Positions 11,824 through 24,160 of a stretch of 64,000 bases of DNA are shown here, piece by piece. The position numbers and the translations under genes were made by a program. The DNA lies in assembly GCA_003344405.1 (NCBI GenBank), contig NOWV01000001.1, positions 1,550,001 through 1,614,000 of the forward strand. The letters run 5' to 3'. The stretch is from Trichoplax sp. H2 (Eukaryota > Placozoa > Uniplacotomia > Trichoplacea). Numbering within the stretch: position 1 is the stretch's first letter; each line of letters begins with the position of its first letter. Below the pieces are notes generated by a model. The model saw nothing but the letters and a program-made list of their open reading frames with translations, made no database searches and had not been told where the DNA came from.

Positions 11824-14800
11824 TGTCTCAAAGCTAGTTGAAGTAGATCAGTTATTCATGCATTAATAACGATCGAAATAGAATTTAAGACTATCGATTA
11901 TTCTTACTATTAGAAGTTAGCAATTTTTATCAGGATATACGATATTTAGTCAATAATCTTGGTCGACGATTTTATTAGAATAAAAAATTTTTCTTTATTA
12001 TTATTAAGCTTTCAATAAATATAATTTTATTCCAACTTTAATCTCCCAACAGTCAAGAATAGATCGTTTAATTACAAAGCCAACATTGATATCTCAATCT
12101 ATTTGTATTATTTTGTCTTCGTATTATAGCTTAAGAACTAATATAAGATTTCCTATAAATTTCGAAATCAATTCAGACAGTAAATTATATTTAAAAATCT
12201 ATTTTTGAAAGCTAGAGTATTAATTGGTAATTGAAATTTGGTTATAAGACTCTCATCTAAGCAAGTTATTTATTGAGGCAAAAGAAATCGACAGTGTAGT
12301 ATTTTCAATGATACTTTAAAGCATGCTAGTCGATTGTTTAAAATTCTTTATGCATAAGTCTTGAGCGATTAGAGTAGAGGTAATAATTAGCCGATCTAAA
12401 AGGCTTTATTAGCTTAACCAAAGCTTACTTTAAAATATTATCGCCTATTTTATCTTGTTTCCCTTCTAAGTCTAGAGATACTGTTGTAGAATAACCGAAT
12501 AATGTAAAAAAACTAAGCATGGGATAATTTTAGATAGTAGCATATTCATGATCCTGGATTTAATCGTCGATTTCATTTATGACATATCTAATTGGTAAGT
12601 TTAGCTCACTAAGCTAATAGAGATCTATTCTTCGTTTCCGTCCACTACCAAGCTAAATATGCGATATCATTGTCTTGAATTTAAGTGTTTGACAGATTTT
12701 TCCAGCAAGTCTTATTATTTACTTACAGCGAAATGCATTTAAATGTCTGCAGTACATTATCGATAGTTTCAATTTAAGTACATCGTAATATTTGTATGTG
12801 ATCGAGTAGATTTTAACATTATAGAATGCTCATATGATGAATGGAAATTATGATTTTGAGTTTCATTGCGGACAATATCCTAGATTTTTTATTCAAAGCA
12901 TAGGAACAAATATTCATGAGCTATATTCATTAGTTTTATTCTCAAATTTATGCCATGTTAGTTAAGTTATAACTCTAGATATTTGAGGCTACCAATTTAG
13001 AAATAGTCCTGATATCATCAAGAGGGTACTAATAAGCTGTTTCATAGACGAAAAATAATATGAATATATTATTATTTCTCTTAGAATAAATAACCTCTCT
13101 GTGATGTTTTGTATACAGTAATAAACGTATATTACTTAATGACTATAAATAATGTCGTTTCAAGGAAAAGAAAACTATAGAGTTCATGGGAAAGATCTCA
13201 CTGTTAGAATTACAAAAGTAACTATCATGACGTTATCATAATCAAATTATTATCTCCCTCCTTTTACACCTATTCCATTTTTAATTAGAATTGTATTGAT
13301 ATAAATTCAACTATTTCAAATTGGAATGTTTTCACAATGATTATTTGTCTATCAAAGCCTTCCTTTATTGTTCTGTTACAAACTAAATTAATGCGTAGTT
13401 TATTAATTAATATCAGCGACGTTACTGAGTATCTCTCTATATGTATTACGCTAAAATTATCATTTTTGCAAGCATCATCCTTCCAAATAATACGCCTTTG
13501 TTGACATACAGTTGCCATCCTGTATTTATTGACTGTTAAGATGGTAGGAGAACTATTAATATAGAGATATCAGTTGATATTCTGCGCATGAAAGTGGATA
13601 ATTAATTATTATTTATGCCTTCAGGGGTACAGGATGAGATAGAGTAGAACAATTTCAACGCTAATTGCTTAATTCAATGTATGTTAGATCGCTATAAAAG
13701 TAATTTTGTAAAGCTTTTGTGAATAATAAGTTTAAGTGCATTAATGCTCATCGTGTGACAAGATGATTGAATGTTTATCGAATATGCTAAATAATTTTTA
13801 ATAAAAGTACCATAGGACCGCGACTACTAAGGGCGTACGGTACTTTTGATACCATTCTCGGATATCTCGAATAGTTAAATAATTATCTAAATCGTAAATT
13901 TTCTATATATAGTCATGTAAATGCCGTAAAACAATTTCTAGTTCTACAATAGTTTTCTACTAATTAAGTTTACCTATGTCCAATAAGTTTAAGTGTATTA
14001 ATGCTCATCGTGTGGCAAGATGATTGAATGTTTATTGAATATGTTAAATAGTTTTAATAAAAATGCCGTTGGATTGAGACTAAGGGCATAAAATACTTTT
14101 GGTAACATTCTCAGATATTTCGAATAGTTAAATACTTATCTCAATAGAAAAAATTCTGTACAGTATACAGTCATATAAGTACCGTAAGAAAATTTCTAGT
14201 TCTACAATAGTTTTCTATTACCTAAGTTCCCATATGCCTCAGTAAATGGACGAGATCAACATCTTTCAAGCCAAAACTAACTTCGACTGATTAATGATTG
14301 ATCTTCATGCATCTGACAGTGAATCCATACATTTTTTTCTTCAGGGATTGTTTATGACATATATAAACAAAATATGCGAAATTGATGTTAATATAATATT
14401 AAACTACCATACAATAATCAATCAGAAAATTTTAACTATGATTTAAAATAACAACCGAATTTTCATACTTTATTAAGCTTTTCAATCTACCAATCTCTCA
14501 AGTTATCTTAATATGTCTGTAAGAATCATTTTTCATTAGACTGCAACTATCAATTGATAATACACCAACGTTGCCTTACATTTATCTACCGTTGATAAGA
14601 GGAAATACAAGGATAGCAAGTTGAAGAATAGCCTGTTATTTATAATGTGTTAATTAAGTCGGACACTGATTAATTATAATACCGTGATAGCGTTACAAAA
14701 GATAGTGAATAAGGCATAAAAACAATACTTTAGGTCAATAATTCATTTACTTAACAATGCAATATTAATAAGATGTTTATAGCTAGTTCACGGTCATTAC

Positions 14801-15185
14801 GAAGGATGGGATCGATGTTTAGCGATAGACATAGTTTAGGCATAGTCAACCAAAATACTTCTTTATTTCAACGGATTAGAATTTCCCCTCTAGACAAACA
14901 GTGGATTTTTGTTGATTGAAAAAAAAGTGATAGGCTCTATTTATGAGTCATGTTCTCGTCGTCAATAGAGGAATCTTTTGACACATGGACTACATTGTGG
15001 CAATGTTAAAGATGAATTTGATGTAGAGTATCGATTGCTAAATAACACTCAGAAAATAGTGATACGAATCATTATAAGCAATGAATCATAGATGAAAAAA
15101 TTGCAGTTAAATTGTTCAGATAGGTAGAACTCCTTTTACGAATATTAAAGTTTTCTTCCAAGAAACAATTCTTAACAACATCGTT
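11824..15185. other. Intergenic between the two class C receptors
   Basis: About 3.4 kb of AT-rich DNA. It contains a two-copy 257-bp duplication (listed separately) and otherwise nothing recognisable. A 77-codon open frame on the minus strand near 13285-13518 shows no domain and was not accepted. Confidence 0.55.
13725..14238. repeat. Two-copy tandem duplication, about 257 bp unit
   Basis: The sequence starting AATAAGTTTAAGTGCATTAA at 13725 recurs at 13982 with the same order of blocks: GCTCATCGTGTG(A/G)CAAGATG, TTTAATAAAA, ACTAAGGGC, TCGAATAGTTAAATA, TTTCTAGTTCTACAATAG. The copies differ by scattered substitutions and small indels, so this is a real, moderately old duplication rather than an assembly echo. 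No open frame runs through it. Confidence 0.85.
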
Positions 15186-17786
15186 ATGTGGAGTAGTAAA
15201 CGAATTCATTGGCTATCATGGCTCTCAACATGTATTATCCTAGTTATTGGGATAGTATCAACTACAAATGCGGCAATTGGTAGAATGGTTAAAGATGGCG
15301 ATGTTATTATCGGCGGCCTATTTCCTGTCCATATTGAAAATCAGCTTTCGCATACGTTATGTAATGAAACAACCGAAAAAGGCGCAATATGGGTAAAAGC
15401 AATGATGTATGCTATTGATAGTATTAATAATAATACAGAGTTATTGCCTACTGTTACATTAGGCTACGATATTCGTGATACATGCCATAATTTACAGCGT
15501 GCTATTAAAGCTTCGATGGACTATGTTGTTGATCCAGATTTAGACATTTCGGTTGCATCGTACTTAAATAGTTCTGATGGCACGCTCGTGATGAGAAATG
15601 ATTTCGATATTTTTAGTAGTGTCAATAAAATTAAGCTATCACAAGTCGCTGCTGTTGTCGGTGCATCAAGTTCACATATTTCTATGGCGGTAGTTGATAT
15701 ATTGCGCGTATACTGTTTACCAGTCATAAGTTATTCATCCACTAGTCGATTATTGAGTAATAAAATACGTTATAGTTCGTTTTTAAGGACAGTACCATCG
15801 GATGTTCAACAAGCTCGGGCTATCGCTCAATTAATTCGCTACTTTAATTGGACTTATGTGTCGACCATTGCTGTTGATACAGCTTATGGCCGCCAGGGTA
15901 TACAATTATTTCATGAAGCAGCTGCTGCCTTAGGCATTTGTACATCACCAGTGAGCGAAATATTTTCAGCGTCTAATCCAAAATCCGAATTACCACGAAT
16001 TATCCAAAAATTGAAGCAGCAAAGTAATGCAACTGTAATCGTTTTTTATAGCGATGAATATAACGCCATGTTATTACTCAATGAAGCTGATAAACAAAAT
16101 TTAGTTGGACGAACGTGGATTGCAAGCGAGTCATGGGGTGATTCTAGTTATATTACAAGAATGCCACCGGGTGTTATTGGCGGTATGCTAGGGGTAGTAC
16201 CTCAAACTACTAGTATGGACTATTTTAAAAATTATCTTAAACAATTCGCACCACCTAATCCGATCGCAGATCCGTGGTTTTATCAGTACCTTTACGATCG
16301 ATATAACACTAAAATTGAATCTAATGGCGATAAACTAAATCGTAACGAATTGATCAAGTTTGAAGTTGATGATTTACCGATGGGTAAATCACAAAACGTT
16401 ATCAACGCAGTCTATGCAATTGCACATGGATTAGACAAATTATTACGGCATGATGGCAATCAACATTTACAACAACCAATTGATCCAAGTCGATTATTGG
16501 CTTTTATTAATAATCAAACATTTATAGATCAAGCTAAAAATGTTGTTCAATTTGATGATCATGGTGATCCAGTGCCTAACTTTGTCGTTGTTAATTTACA
16601 ACCTGATCGTCAGCCATTTGGTCGTATGAAATATAAAATTGTTGGTCACTGGCAATTAGTTAATAATAAATCTTCAGAGATGGAATTAGTGATGAAAGAT
16701 GATGATATTATTTGGAATGGATGGACACATAATCTACCGATATCGACTTGTAGCGAACAATGTAGTCCTGGTCAAGAAGTTGTATATTTAACTTGGAAAT
16801 CAAGTTGTTGTTGGCGATGCCGAAGATGTTCAACTGGTTTTATTAGTAATACAACAGATGCAACAAGTTGCCAGAAATGCCAATTAGGTTTTAAAACAAA
16901 TCTAAATCGAACAAAGTGTTTGCAATTGCCTATTGAATTCCTTAATTGGAATAATGCCGTTGCCATAACTATCATCACACTTGCTAATGTTGGGATAGCT
17001 ATTAATTTTTTATTTCTTGGTATTTTAATTTGGAATCGAAATCATAAAGTGATTCAAGCTACTAGTAAAGGCTATCTTTTCGTTGTGTGGATTCTGGTTA
17101 ACGCTGGTTTTTTGCTATGCTACTTATACATTGGTGAACCGACTGATATTCTTTGCACTATTCAACCCATCTATTTTGGACTCAACTATACCATTGTTTT
17201 ATTAGCTATTACGTTGAGAGAGATGACATTAATGTTTAAAGGTTATCAAGAAGAAAAAATTGCTAGTACTTATCTTATTCGGTACTTTCAGTCATGGGGA
17301 TTTCGTTATTTTTTCTCCTTTGCAATATTATGTGGCCAAGTCACTATCTTAGGCATTTGGATGTTTACGTCCCCTCAAACGTCTGTGAAAAATTATAAAC
17401 ATTCTGATCGCATCTTATCTGGATGTTCACGTGAATTTGATTCTTCTTTTCCAGCAACCACAAGTATCGTCTACGTTATTATGATATGTTTATTCACCAC
17501 TTATATCAGTTTTAAAGTACGCCACTTACCATATTGTAATTATGAGGGCAAATACATTAACTTTTGCTTACTATGTATTTTATTAGGCTGGATCGCCTTT
17601 ATACCGTCTTATTTAGCTACTGCGGGTATTGGCCATGTTAGTTTAATTTGTTTTTCAGTTATTATTAATTCGAATTGTGTGCAATGGTTTATAATATATC
17701 CTTCAGTTTATCAGATTGTTATTAGGCCTCATTTCGAGACATACCATAGGTCATGGTCTTTTAGTAAATTAAGTCGACGTAATTAA
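15186..17786 (+). CDS. Class C GPCR, metabotropic glutamate receptor-like (receptor 2)
   Basis: Single-exon receptor of 866 residues. Signal peptide about 1-29 (hydrophobic stretch ending STTNA), Venus-flytrap about 30-520 (GGLFPVHIEN, LGYDIRDTCHN, FNWTYVSTIAVD), Cys-rich domain about 527-590 (CSEQCSPGQE, SSCCWRCRRC, CQKCQLGF), seven TM segments about 600-845 and a short cytoplasmic tail. The flytrap keeps the mGluR-type Ser cluster (GASSSHIS) and the Thr-containing SYSSTS segment, so recognition of an amino-acid-like ligand is more plausible here than in receptor 1. TM7 ends YPSVY where the family usually has FxPKxY, so the Lys is replaced by Ser. The lack of introns contrasts with receptor 1 and could reflect intron loss or retroposition. 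Ligand and G-protein coupling cannot be read from the sequence. Confidence 0.88.
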   Translation: MWSSKRIHWLSWLSTCIILVIGIVSTTNAAIGRMVKDGDVIIGGLFPVHIENQLSHTLCNETTEKGAIWVKAMMYAIDSINNNTELLPTVTLGYDIRDTCHNLQRAIKASMDYVVDPDLDISVASYLNSSDGTLVMRNDFDIFSSVNKIKLSQVAAVVGASSSHISMAVVDILRVYCLPVISYSSTSRLLSNKIRYSSFLRTVPSDVQQARAIAQLIRYFNWTYVSTIAVDTAYGRQGIQLFHEAAAALGICTSPVSEIFSASNPKSELPRIIQKLKQQSNATVIVFYSDEYNAMLLLNEADKQNLVGRTWIASESWGDSSYITRMPPGVIGGMLGVVPQTTSMDYFKNYLKQFAPPNPIADPWFYQYLYDRYNTKIESNGDKLNRNELIKFEVDDLPMGKSQNVINAVYAIAHGLDKLLRHDGNQHLQQPIDPSRLLAFINNQTFIDQAKNVVQFDDHGDPVPNFVVVNLQPDRQPFGRMKYKIVGHWQLVNNKSSEMELVMKDDDIIWNGWTHNLPISTCSEQCSPGQEVVYLTWKSSCCWRCRRCSTGFISNTTDATSCQKCQLGFKTNLNRTKCLQLPIEFLNWNNAVAITIITLANVGIAINFLFLGILIWNRNHKVIQATSKGYLFVVWILVNAGFLLCYLYIGEPTDILCTIQPIYFGLNYTIVLLAITLREMTLMFKGYQEEKIASTYLIRYFQSWGFRYFFSFAILCGQVTILGIWMFTSPQTSVKNYKHSDRILSGCSREFDSSFPATTSIVYVIMICLFTTYISFKVRHLPYCNYEGKYINFCLLCILLGWIAFIPSYLATAGIGHVSLICFSVIINSNCVQWFIIYPSVYQIVIRPHFETYHRSWSFSKLSRRN

Positions 17787-19353
17787 GATATTCTCATTCA
17801 ACGTATATTACTAATTTCTTCTGTTTATGAACTACCATTTAATATTAATATAGCGCTTATGTCATGTATTTATTCTTAATTTCTTAGTTTGTTTTTTTCA
17901 ATTGGAAGGGGCTAATGTGTAAAGTAGATAGTGTACTGTATATATAAATATTTGTCATGGGTACTGCTGCCAATATTTAAAATGTAGCGGTATATGAAAT
18001 ATGTATAAATACTGGATATTACATTACATGGGTAAAAGTAATACTTCACGTAATGTAAGTATATTCGAGATGTTAGTTTTTCTAAAGGCAATAACTAATA
18101 AGTATGACATTGCTAATTTATTAATATATTATCAATTTAAAGGAGCTTTGCTGGATAATCTTTTAATTTAATTACAATTATATTTAAGTTTATGTAACAA
18201 AATACTTGTACATCGGTGAATTATTTAATTACATAGCTGTAAATTGATTGCTAGATATGGTTAAAAGAATTAATTTCTGTTGATTTTGCTTATCAATACA
18301 GCTAATTTCATTTAAGTTTGACTAGCGCTTTACGTATAGCCGTAACGGAGACGAAAATAACGTTCTGCTAATCTGTAATAATTTTCAAACTCCGAAAGTG
18401 AAATTGTGCGTTTCTTTGTAGGCATATAAAAATATACGGTAAAAACTTATGCCCAGTAAATCATATATATAGATTAAAATTATCTTTAATAATAAAATAA
18501 TAAATATACGAAATCTTGAGTGTTATTATTCTAAAATCCTGCGGGTAAAAATGAACATCGTTGAGATCTTCTGCAACTATCAATAGCCCCTTTACGTACG
18601 CTTACAGAAAATGTGGAAAGTGGAATTGGGTGTCATTTTAATTTCTCATATTTATTAATTTTAGCTAGCCATCATTATACTGTCCATTCGAATACTTGAT
18701 GACATTAAGTTAAACTTAATATTATTTTAATTTACACATTAGAACAGTATCGTAGTGTCAAGCTTGAATACTTAAGAGTAGTCACTGTATATTATTTTCA
18801 GGACACTTAAAGTTAATTGATCATGCAAATCATTATGGTCGTAGACCAAAGATTTATCTTTCTAAGGGTATGCATGCATTGTAGGGTTAGGATCATTGCT
18901 ATCTTCAAGACAACTTAGACTTTATTTACAGTAGAGGTATAAATACTAATAAGAACTCATTCGCCGCAGTTCGGTTATGGCTACAGAAATTAATAAAATT
19001 GACAATAAGCTTATTAGCCTTTGATGGAGATACACTGTAGCACCGTTGCATTTATATTCAAATAAAGTACGATATTATATCCAGAAATGATATAAGAAAA
19101 ATGAGAATCTTGGCTTTCTTTATGATTTTAGTAATGCGACAAATACAGCATACTCATGGTTCCGCTTATAATCGTTTTATTTATTACAGTATACAGTTAC
19201 ACGTGTGCAAATTTAAGTTTTGAATAATGAACAACGATTTCGCATTGAGGTGGCATTATTATTTACAACGTGCTATTTTAAAATATATTAATTGAACTTT
19301 TAGATCACTTTACACTACATGTAGTGTTGTGTTAAATCGAAAGAAAGCAAAAT
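17787..19353. other. Convergent intergenic spacer
   Basis: Spacer between the 3' ends of receptor 2 (+) and DCAF13 (-), so it should hold both 3' UTRs. It is very AT-rich. No open frame, RNA gene or repeat array was recognised. Confidence 0.55.
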
Positions 19354-22300
19354 TTAAGCCTCTTCACCAACGACATGCTTTTTTCTTTCAGGGACACGTT
19401 CGACTTTATCTGGCTTGGTGTACCGCAACCTGTTCTCCTCCCTAAAGAGCAACCAAAAAAACAGTTTAGCACCCAACATACAGTAAATACTGGTAGATAT
19501 AGCATTACAGTTAACATCGCTATAGCTGTTTTCCAAACTACTATATAATAGTAAGATATCGTACTTTCTCTTTTGAGAATCGAGTATGACTCTTTTTTCG
19601 GCTGCTGCTCTATGAATCGGTTTCGGAACGTGACGATGCCTAATGTGAAGTTAATAGATATATAATTTTGGTCACTGCCATTTGAATCTAGCTTACAGTT
19701 TGGATGAATGTTTCAGTAAAAAGTTATATTTATACCTTAGGATTCGTTTTACTTGAGGATGATTTTCGAATTTTTTCTTCAGTTTTTTATTATAATTATT
19801 ACTGGCCTTCTGCCTTGCGGTGAGCTAAAGAATACCAAGAAAAACATATTATTGCTATCAATTTTTTACAACGACTGGGGATGAAAATAAAATAAGTAAT
19901 TGACTTTATACGTACAGCTCCGAGTCTAGCTGAGGAATCCGCTTTCCATAATCTGCAAGAACCAAGGTACATCGATTACATGACAACATATTTCTTTAAA
20001 TTTCTTGCAATTATTTTACCTTAAGTTTGTTTCATCACTCCCAGAGACAATAAAATTATTATCCATACTCCATTTCACACAGAATACCCTTTGCATACGT
20101 CTAGTATGATATACTTCCCTGAATATTATAAATTTGTAGTAAAATACATTTAAGATGCGAATCAATTTTCATAGACTCAAACTTCATATACGAAATTTCG
20201 CTATTAAGCAAAGCGAAAGTATCCAAAGACGGTAATAAATAGTGAACTTACCGACTTTTTCCTTTGTTAACAGGGAAAATGCGAACAGTTTTATCAAAAC
20301 TACCAGACACAAATTCTTGTCCAGTCGGAGAATAGTCAACGTCCAAAACTGCAGAAACGTGATCAACATGGACACATAATGCTGAATCCAAACGACGCAT
20401 ATCGAAAGTATACAAGCTATAAGGAGTTGATGATATATTTATTACTATATGATCACGCCATCAAATGGTATAAAAATTTCTTTAAGTAACTGCCTATCGT
20501 AAATATTTAGTTAGATCGAAATTTAAGCCTTAACTCGATTACTTACTTGCCATCTTCATTAGCAGCAGTGAAATGGTATGCCTATGATAAATTATATTAA
20601 AAGTGCAAATAAAAACTTAGATAACACGTAATAGTACATACAGTCGATATGCAATGGAAAATACACTTTATCAGCAACCTCTAAAGGATTCCATGCAACT
20701 GTATTTGTCTTCATTTCGAGAATAACCTAGTTACACGATCAATTGGCGTTAATAAGCGTTCACTAGAGTAATAATGAAAGCTGTAAAATTTATTTTGGTA
20801 TGCGAATATCAATATATACCTTTCTCATAGGTGTTGAAGCTCGTACATCGTATAAAGCAATCGATCGATCGGAGCCCGTACATGCTAATACGTTAGTCTA
20901 TTCATAAAAGTTGAAAAGCATATAAAAACTGATTGGCTTTATTTCAAGTCATTAATGATGGTTTCATTATTCTGAAATTAGTCATAAATATCAACCTTAT
21001 TGAATATAATAAGTACCTCAATGGGATTAAATCGGACACCGATGTGACTTTCGATGCCCCACGTAAAAGATCGAATAGGCTCGGTTTTTTCTTCATCCCA
21101 AATTTCAACTACTTGACCGCATGTAGCGAATATATCACTCTTCCAGCTATGGTCAATAGCGTTGAATATATTCTGAATACAAAAGTAATTCGTTAGGTTA
21201 ACATCATGCAATGAAAATGCTCGCAAAGGAAGCAACGCTAAAAGGCATACTGCAGAAGCAGATTGAATAGATAGAAAGAAAGTGTATTGGGTAGGGTAAT
21301 TGTTGACGAAATATTGCAGATAAACATGTTATTATAATGTCATTAGAATTAAAGTTGGTACGAAGCTACGAATTGAGTCACCCTACTTTACTCAATATTG
21401 TCATATCCGGTTCCTTTAAAGAGTTCTTAGTAGCTAAATCTAGCGACCAAATTTTAATTGACTTATCATCTCCACCCTACAGCAAGATATGGAAATTAAT
21501 ACAAGTGTAAATTGTGCATACGTATGCGTAGTTTAGCGATATAAAAAGAGAATTAATATCTATGCAACATATCTACTGTAATTGACTTGTCGGTTTATCA
21601 CTATATTTATCTTAGTTGACAACAACATTCATATAGTACGTATGTGGTAATATTATTAAGTACTGTAGGTTATTTATTGATTGAGCGGTATATCAATTAT
21701 TATCAAGGACTGAACTGTGACGCATATAAAATACGAGTGGCACTGATCTGTTGATATTGCACTAGGCGAGTCTACCTCCAAATTACGTTACTGTTGTTGG
21801 TGGTAGACAATGTTATTTCTTAATCGATTCAAGTTATTATGGGCTGTCCAACCTACCGAAATTAGCTTTTGACTTGTAGGAGATATACATAGGCCTCGGA
21901 CAAAACCACTGTATGATACAATCAAAGATCAAGTAGAATCTATTATTACTATTGTATTTAATCATCAGTAAATAAGAGACGATGAACTACCATTACTATC
22001 ATAATACAGCATTTATGCAATAACTACAGCAACAAGAAAATATGTCTACTGAAATCACTGTGCTATATTCTGTACAGCACTGTCTAAATGATAATCCATC
22101 GCTATGCAACCTGTGGGCGTTGACAGCCGATAAGCATTTTCTTGTCGATAAGTTCCATATCCTAATCTATAAAAGACAGAACAGCCATTAGCCACTAGCC
22201 TTGATAGATCTATCTTCAGATCATTCAAATCGCTCTAGCGATAGCGTGTCAATTTGTTGTAGTAATTAAAATGGTAGTCACAAAGTACGTCTTGGAACCC

Positions 22301-22724
22301 ATGACTTCATTCGGTTGTATAGTACAGTACAATAGTCATGTCCATCTTAGAAGAGAGTGGATGGTCACCCATCTTAATGTTATCGCTATTTAATGAGTTT
22401 TAACAGTGTCTCCATCAAGATTATGTATCGAAGGAAAGAACATACTTCACCATCACAGCAGCCACTCGCAATACAAGACAGGCTAACGGGATGCTTTGCT
22501 AGTGAGCAAATAGCATCAGCATGTCCATCCAGTGAATGGATGAATGGTTTAGCAAATAATCGTTCTAACTTGGCTGCATTGAGTGCTCTAGTATACTCGC
22601 GTGCAGCCTGGAACGGATGAAGCTTTGGATCAGTATTTCTAGGCTGCTTAAAAATATCATGTCGTGTTTGACGTAAATAATCAGCAGGATTTCTTGAGAT
22701 AACTTTAATTTTCGCCTTTTCCAT
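19354..22724 (-). CDS. DCAF13: DCAF13 / Sof1 WD40 ribosome-biogenesis protein
   Basis: Nucleolar WD40 protein of the small-subunit processome (Sof1), required for 18S rRNA maturation; in animals also a CUL4-DDB1 substrate receptor. Fourteen exons join in frame to 448 residues, near the roughly 445 of the human protein: 22724-22446, 22166-22111, 21908-21857, 21476-21387, 21172-21017, 20897-20820, 20726-20679, 20581-20547, 20416-20252, 20118-20020, 19952-19916, 19824-19736, 19639-19565, 19441-19354. Every junction has GT donor and AG acceptor. Diagnostic segments: ISRNPADYLRQ at the N-terminus, LDGHADAICSLAKHP, RIWNLSTRKCL, the GGDDKSIKIW repeat, FATCGQVVEIWDE, WNPLE, FTAANED, DYSPTGQEFVSGSFDKT, and a basic Sof1 C-terminus ending ERKKHVVGEEA. 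The ATG at 22724 is preferred; the frame extends slightly upstream but only to a GTG. Several exons are tiny (35-56 nt). Confidence 0.97.
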
Positions 22725-24160
22725 TTGGTCCACCAGTACAAATGGAATTAATCCTCCATTTTTCGCAAGTCAGTAGCCAGCATGGTCTCGCATGGAAGGC
22801 ATGGGCAAGTCATATCGTATAGTACAGTGCAATTACATCGGCTCGGACAGTCGGACATTTGTGGCTCATGGATGTGTGTCTAATATACTGTACTGTTCCA
22901 AACACTTTTATTCGTTGGAATGTCCTGAAGGGGTTGATCGATCCTGTAATAATTCGCTTATTTTTCTAAATTGAGCCATATTATATTGAAATCTATTCTA
23001 TTTTACTAAGTGCCTGCTTCAAAACAGTGATATCAAGTCGTGAATGTTCTTCAATGACCACAAGGGATTAAGAAGATTTAAGAAGAATTTGATGCAAGAC
23101 GATCCACACTAAGTAGCTCATTTTTGGCTTCGTTTCCCCTGAAAAGTCTGTCCATCCGAAGAATTCCCAACCCTGTCCTTTCCGTCTGGTCTAGTCCAGG
23201 TCCAGGGTACGCTGCTACAGTATTTTTTATACTTGAGATTGTGGCCCGTACAGTACAATACACTCTGTTTTTGTACCGTACTGTACTGTATTCAAAGTTT
23301 TTACACACAACCCTACTAAATCTTACCATAACTCTTCCGATACTGTAAACAAGCATACGGTACCAAACAACTTGTAGCGATACTGTAGAACACCAGGGGC
23401 TTTCTGAACTTTAAGGGGAAATTTTCTCTTGCAAAATTTTCATGTCCCCTCCTAATGCTGGTAGAAAAATTAGAATTTTGGAAGACCAGAAGCAACACAA
23501 CACTGATATGCTGTAGTCTAAGTTCACTGGAAATTCCCCCTAAACATCAATGATACCGTAGAAAAAGCTCTTAAAATAGTCCTACAATCCAGTCCTGTTC
23601 AGTCTGATAGAAATATAGAAAAATCGACACACTGGAGTATTGTACTGTATGGATGTGACGAGAAGCCCATGATCCACTTCATTTTTTGGATCGTACAGTA
23701 GTAAATATTTCTTATTCTTGGCATTTCTTCGTGTGTCCTTCCCTAGCTTCCTTACTATTCCGATGTTGCGTATTGAAGTATATTTTTTGTCGTGCTGTAC
23801 AGTATACTATAAAATAATGGAGATCTGTCTTTCCTTGGGCATGAATCACCTTGCTCTGTCTTTGGCTCTTACTGTATATTATATTATTGATTGAAGTGAT
23901 CACGTTCACAGTTGGAAACGATGTAACTAGATGTACATTGGATAGTATCATGCAGTGATCTCCAGTACGCTAGTAAATAACATTACATGTAGAATCAATA
24001 TGGATATACAGTAAAAGAGAAAAGCCCATCCCCAACAACAGTCATCAAGTTGGCCGGTTCGAGCAGCACATCTTTGATAAATTAGATCATCGACCGATGG
24101 GATGGCGAACAGCGACCATACAGCTTCACTTCTGCGATATACAGTACACTCACTGGTCGA
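22310..24160. repeat. Cluster of GTACAGTAC / GTACTGTAC-type words
   Basis: Upstream of and overlapping the 5' end of DCAF13, the palindrome-like words TACAGTAC, GTACTGTA and TACTGTAC recur many times (for example near 22320, 22810, 22890, 23250, 23280, 23640, 23695, 23800, 24140). The stretch is also more GC-balanced than its neighbours and has short open frames with no domain content. It reads like dispersed repeat DNA rather than genes. Confidence 0.5.
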
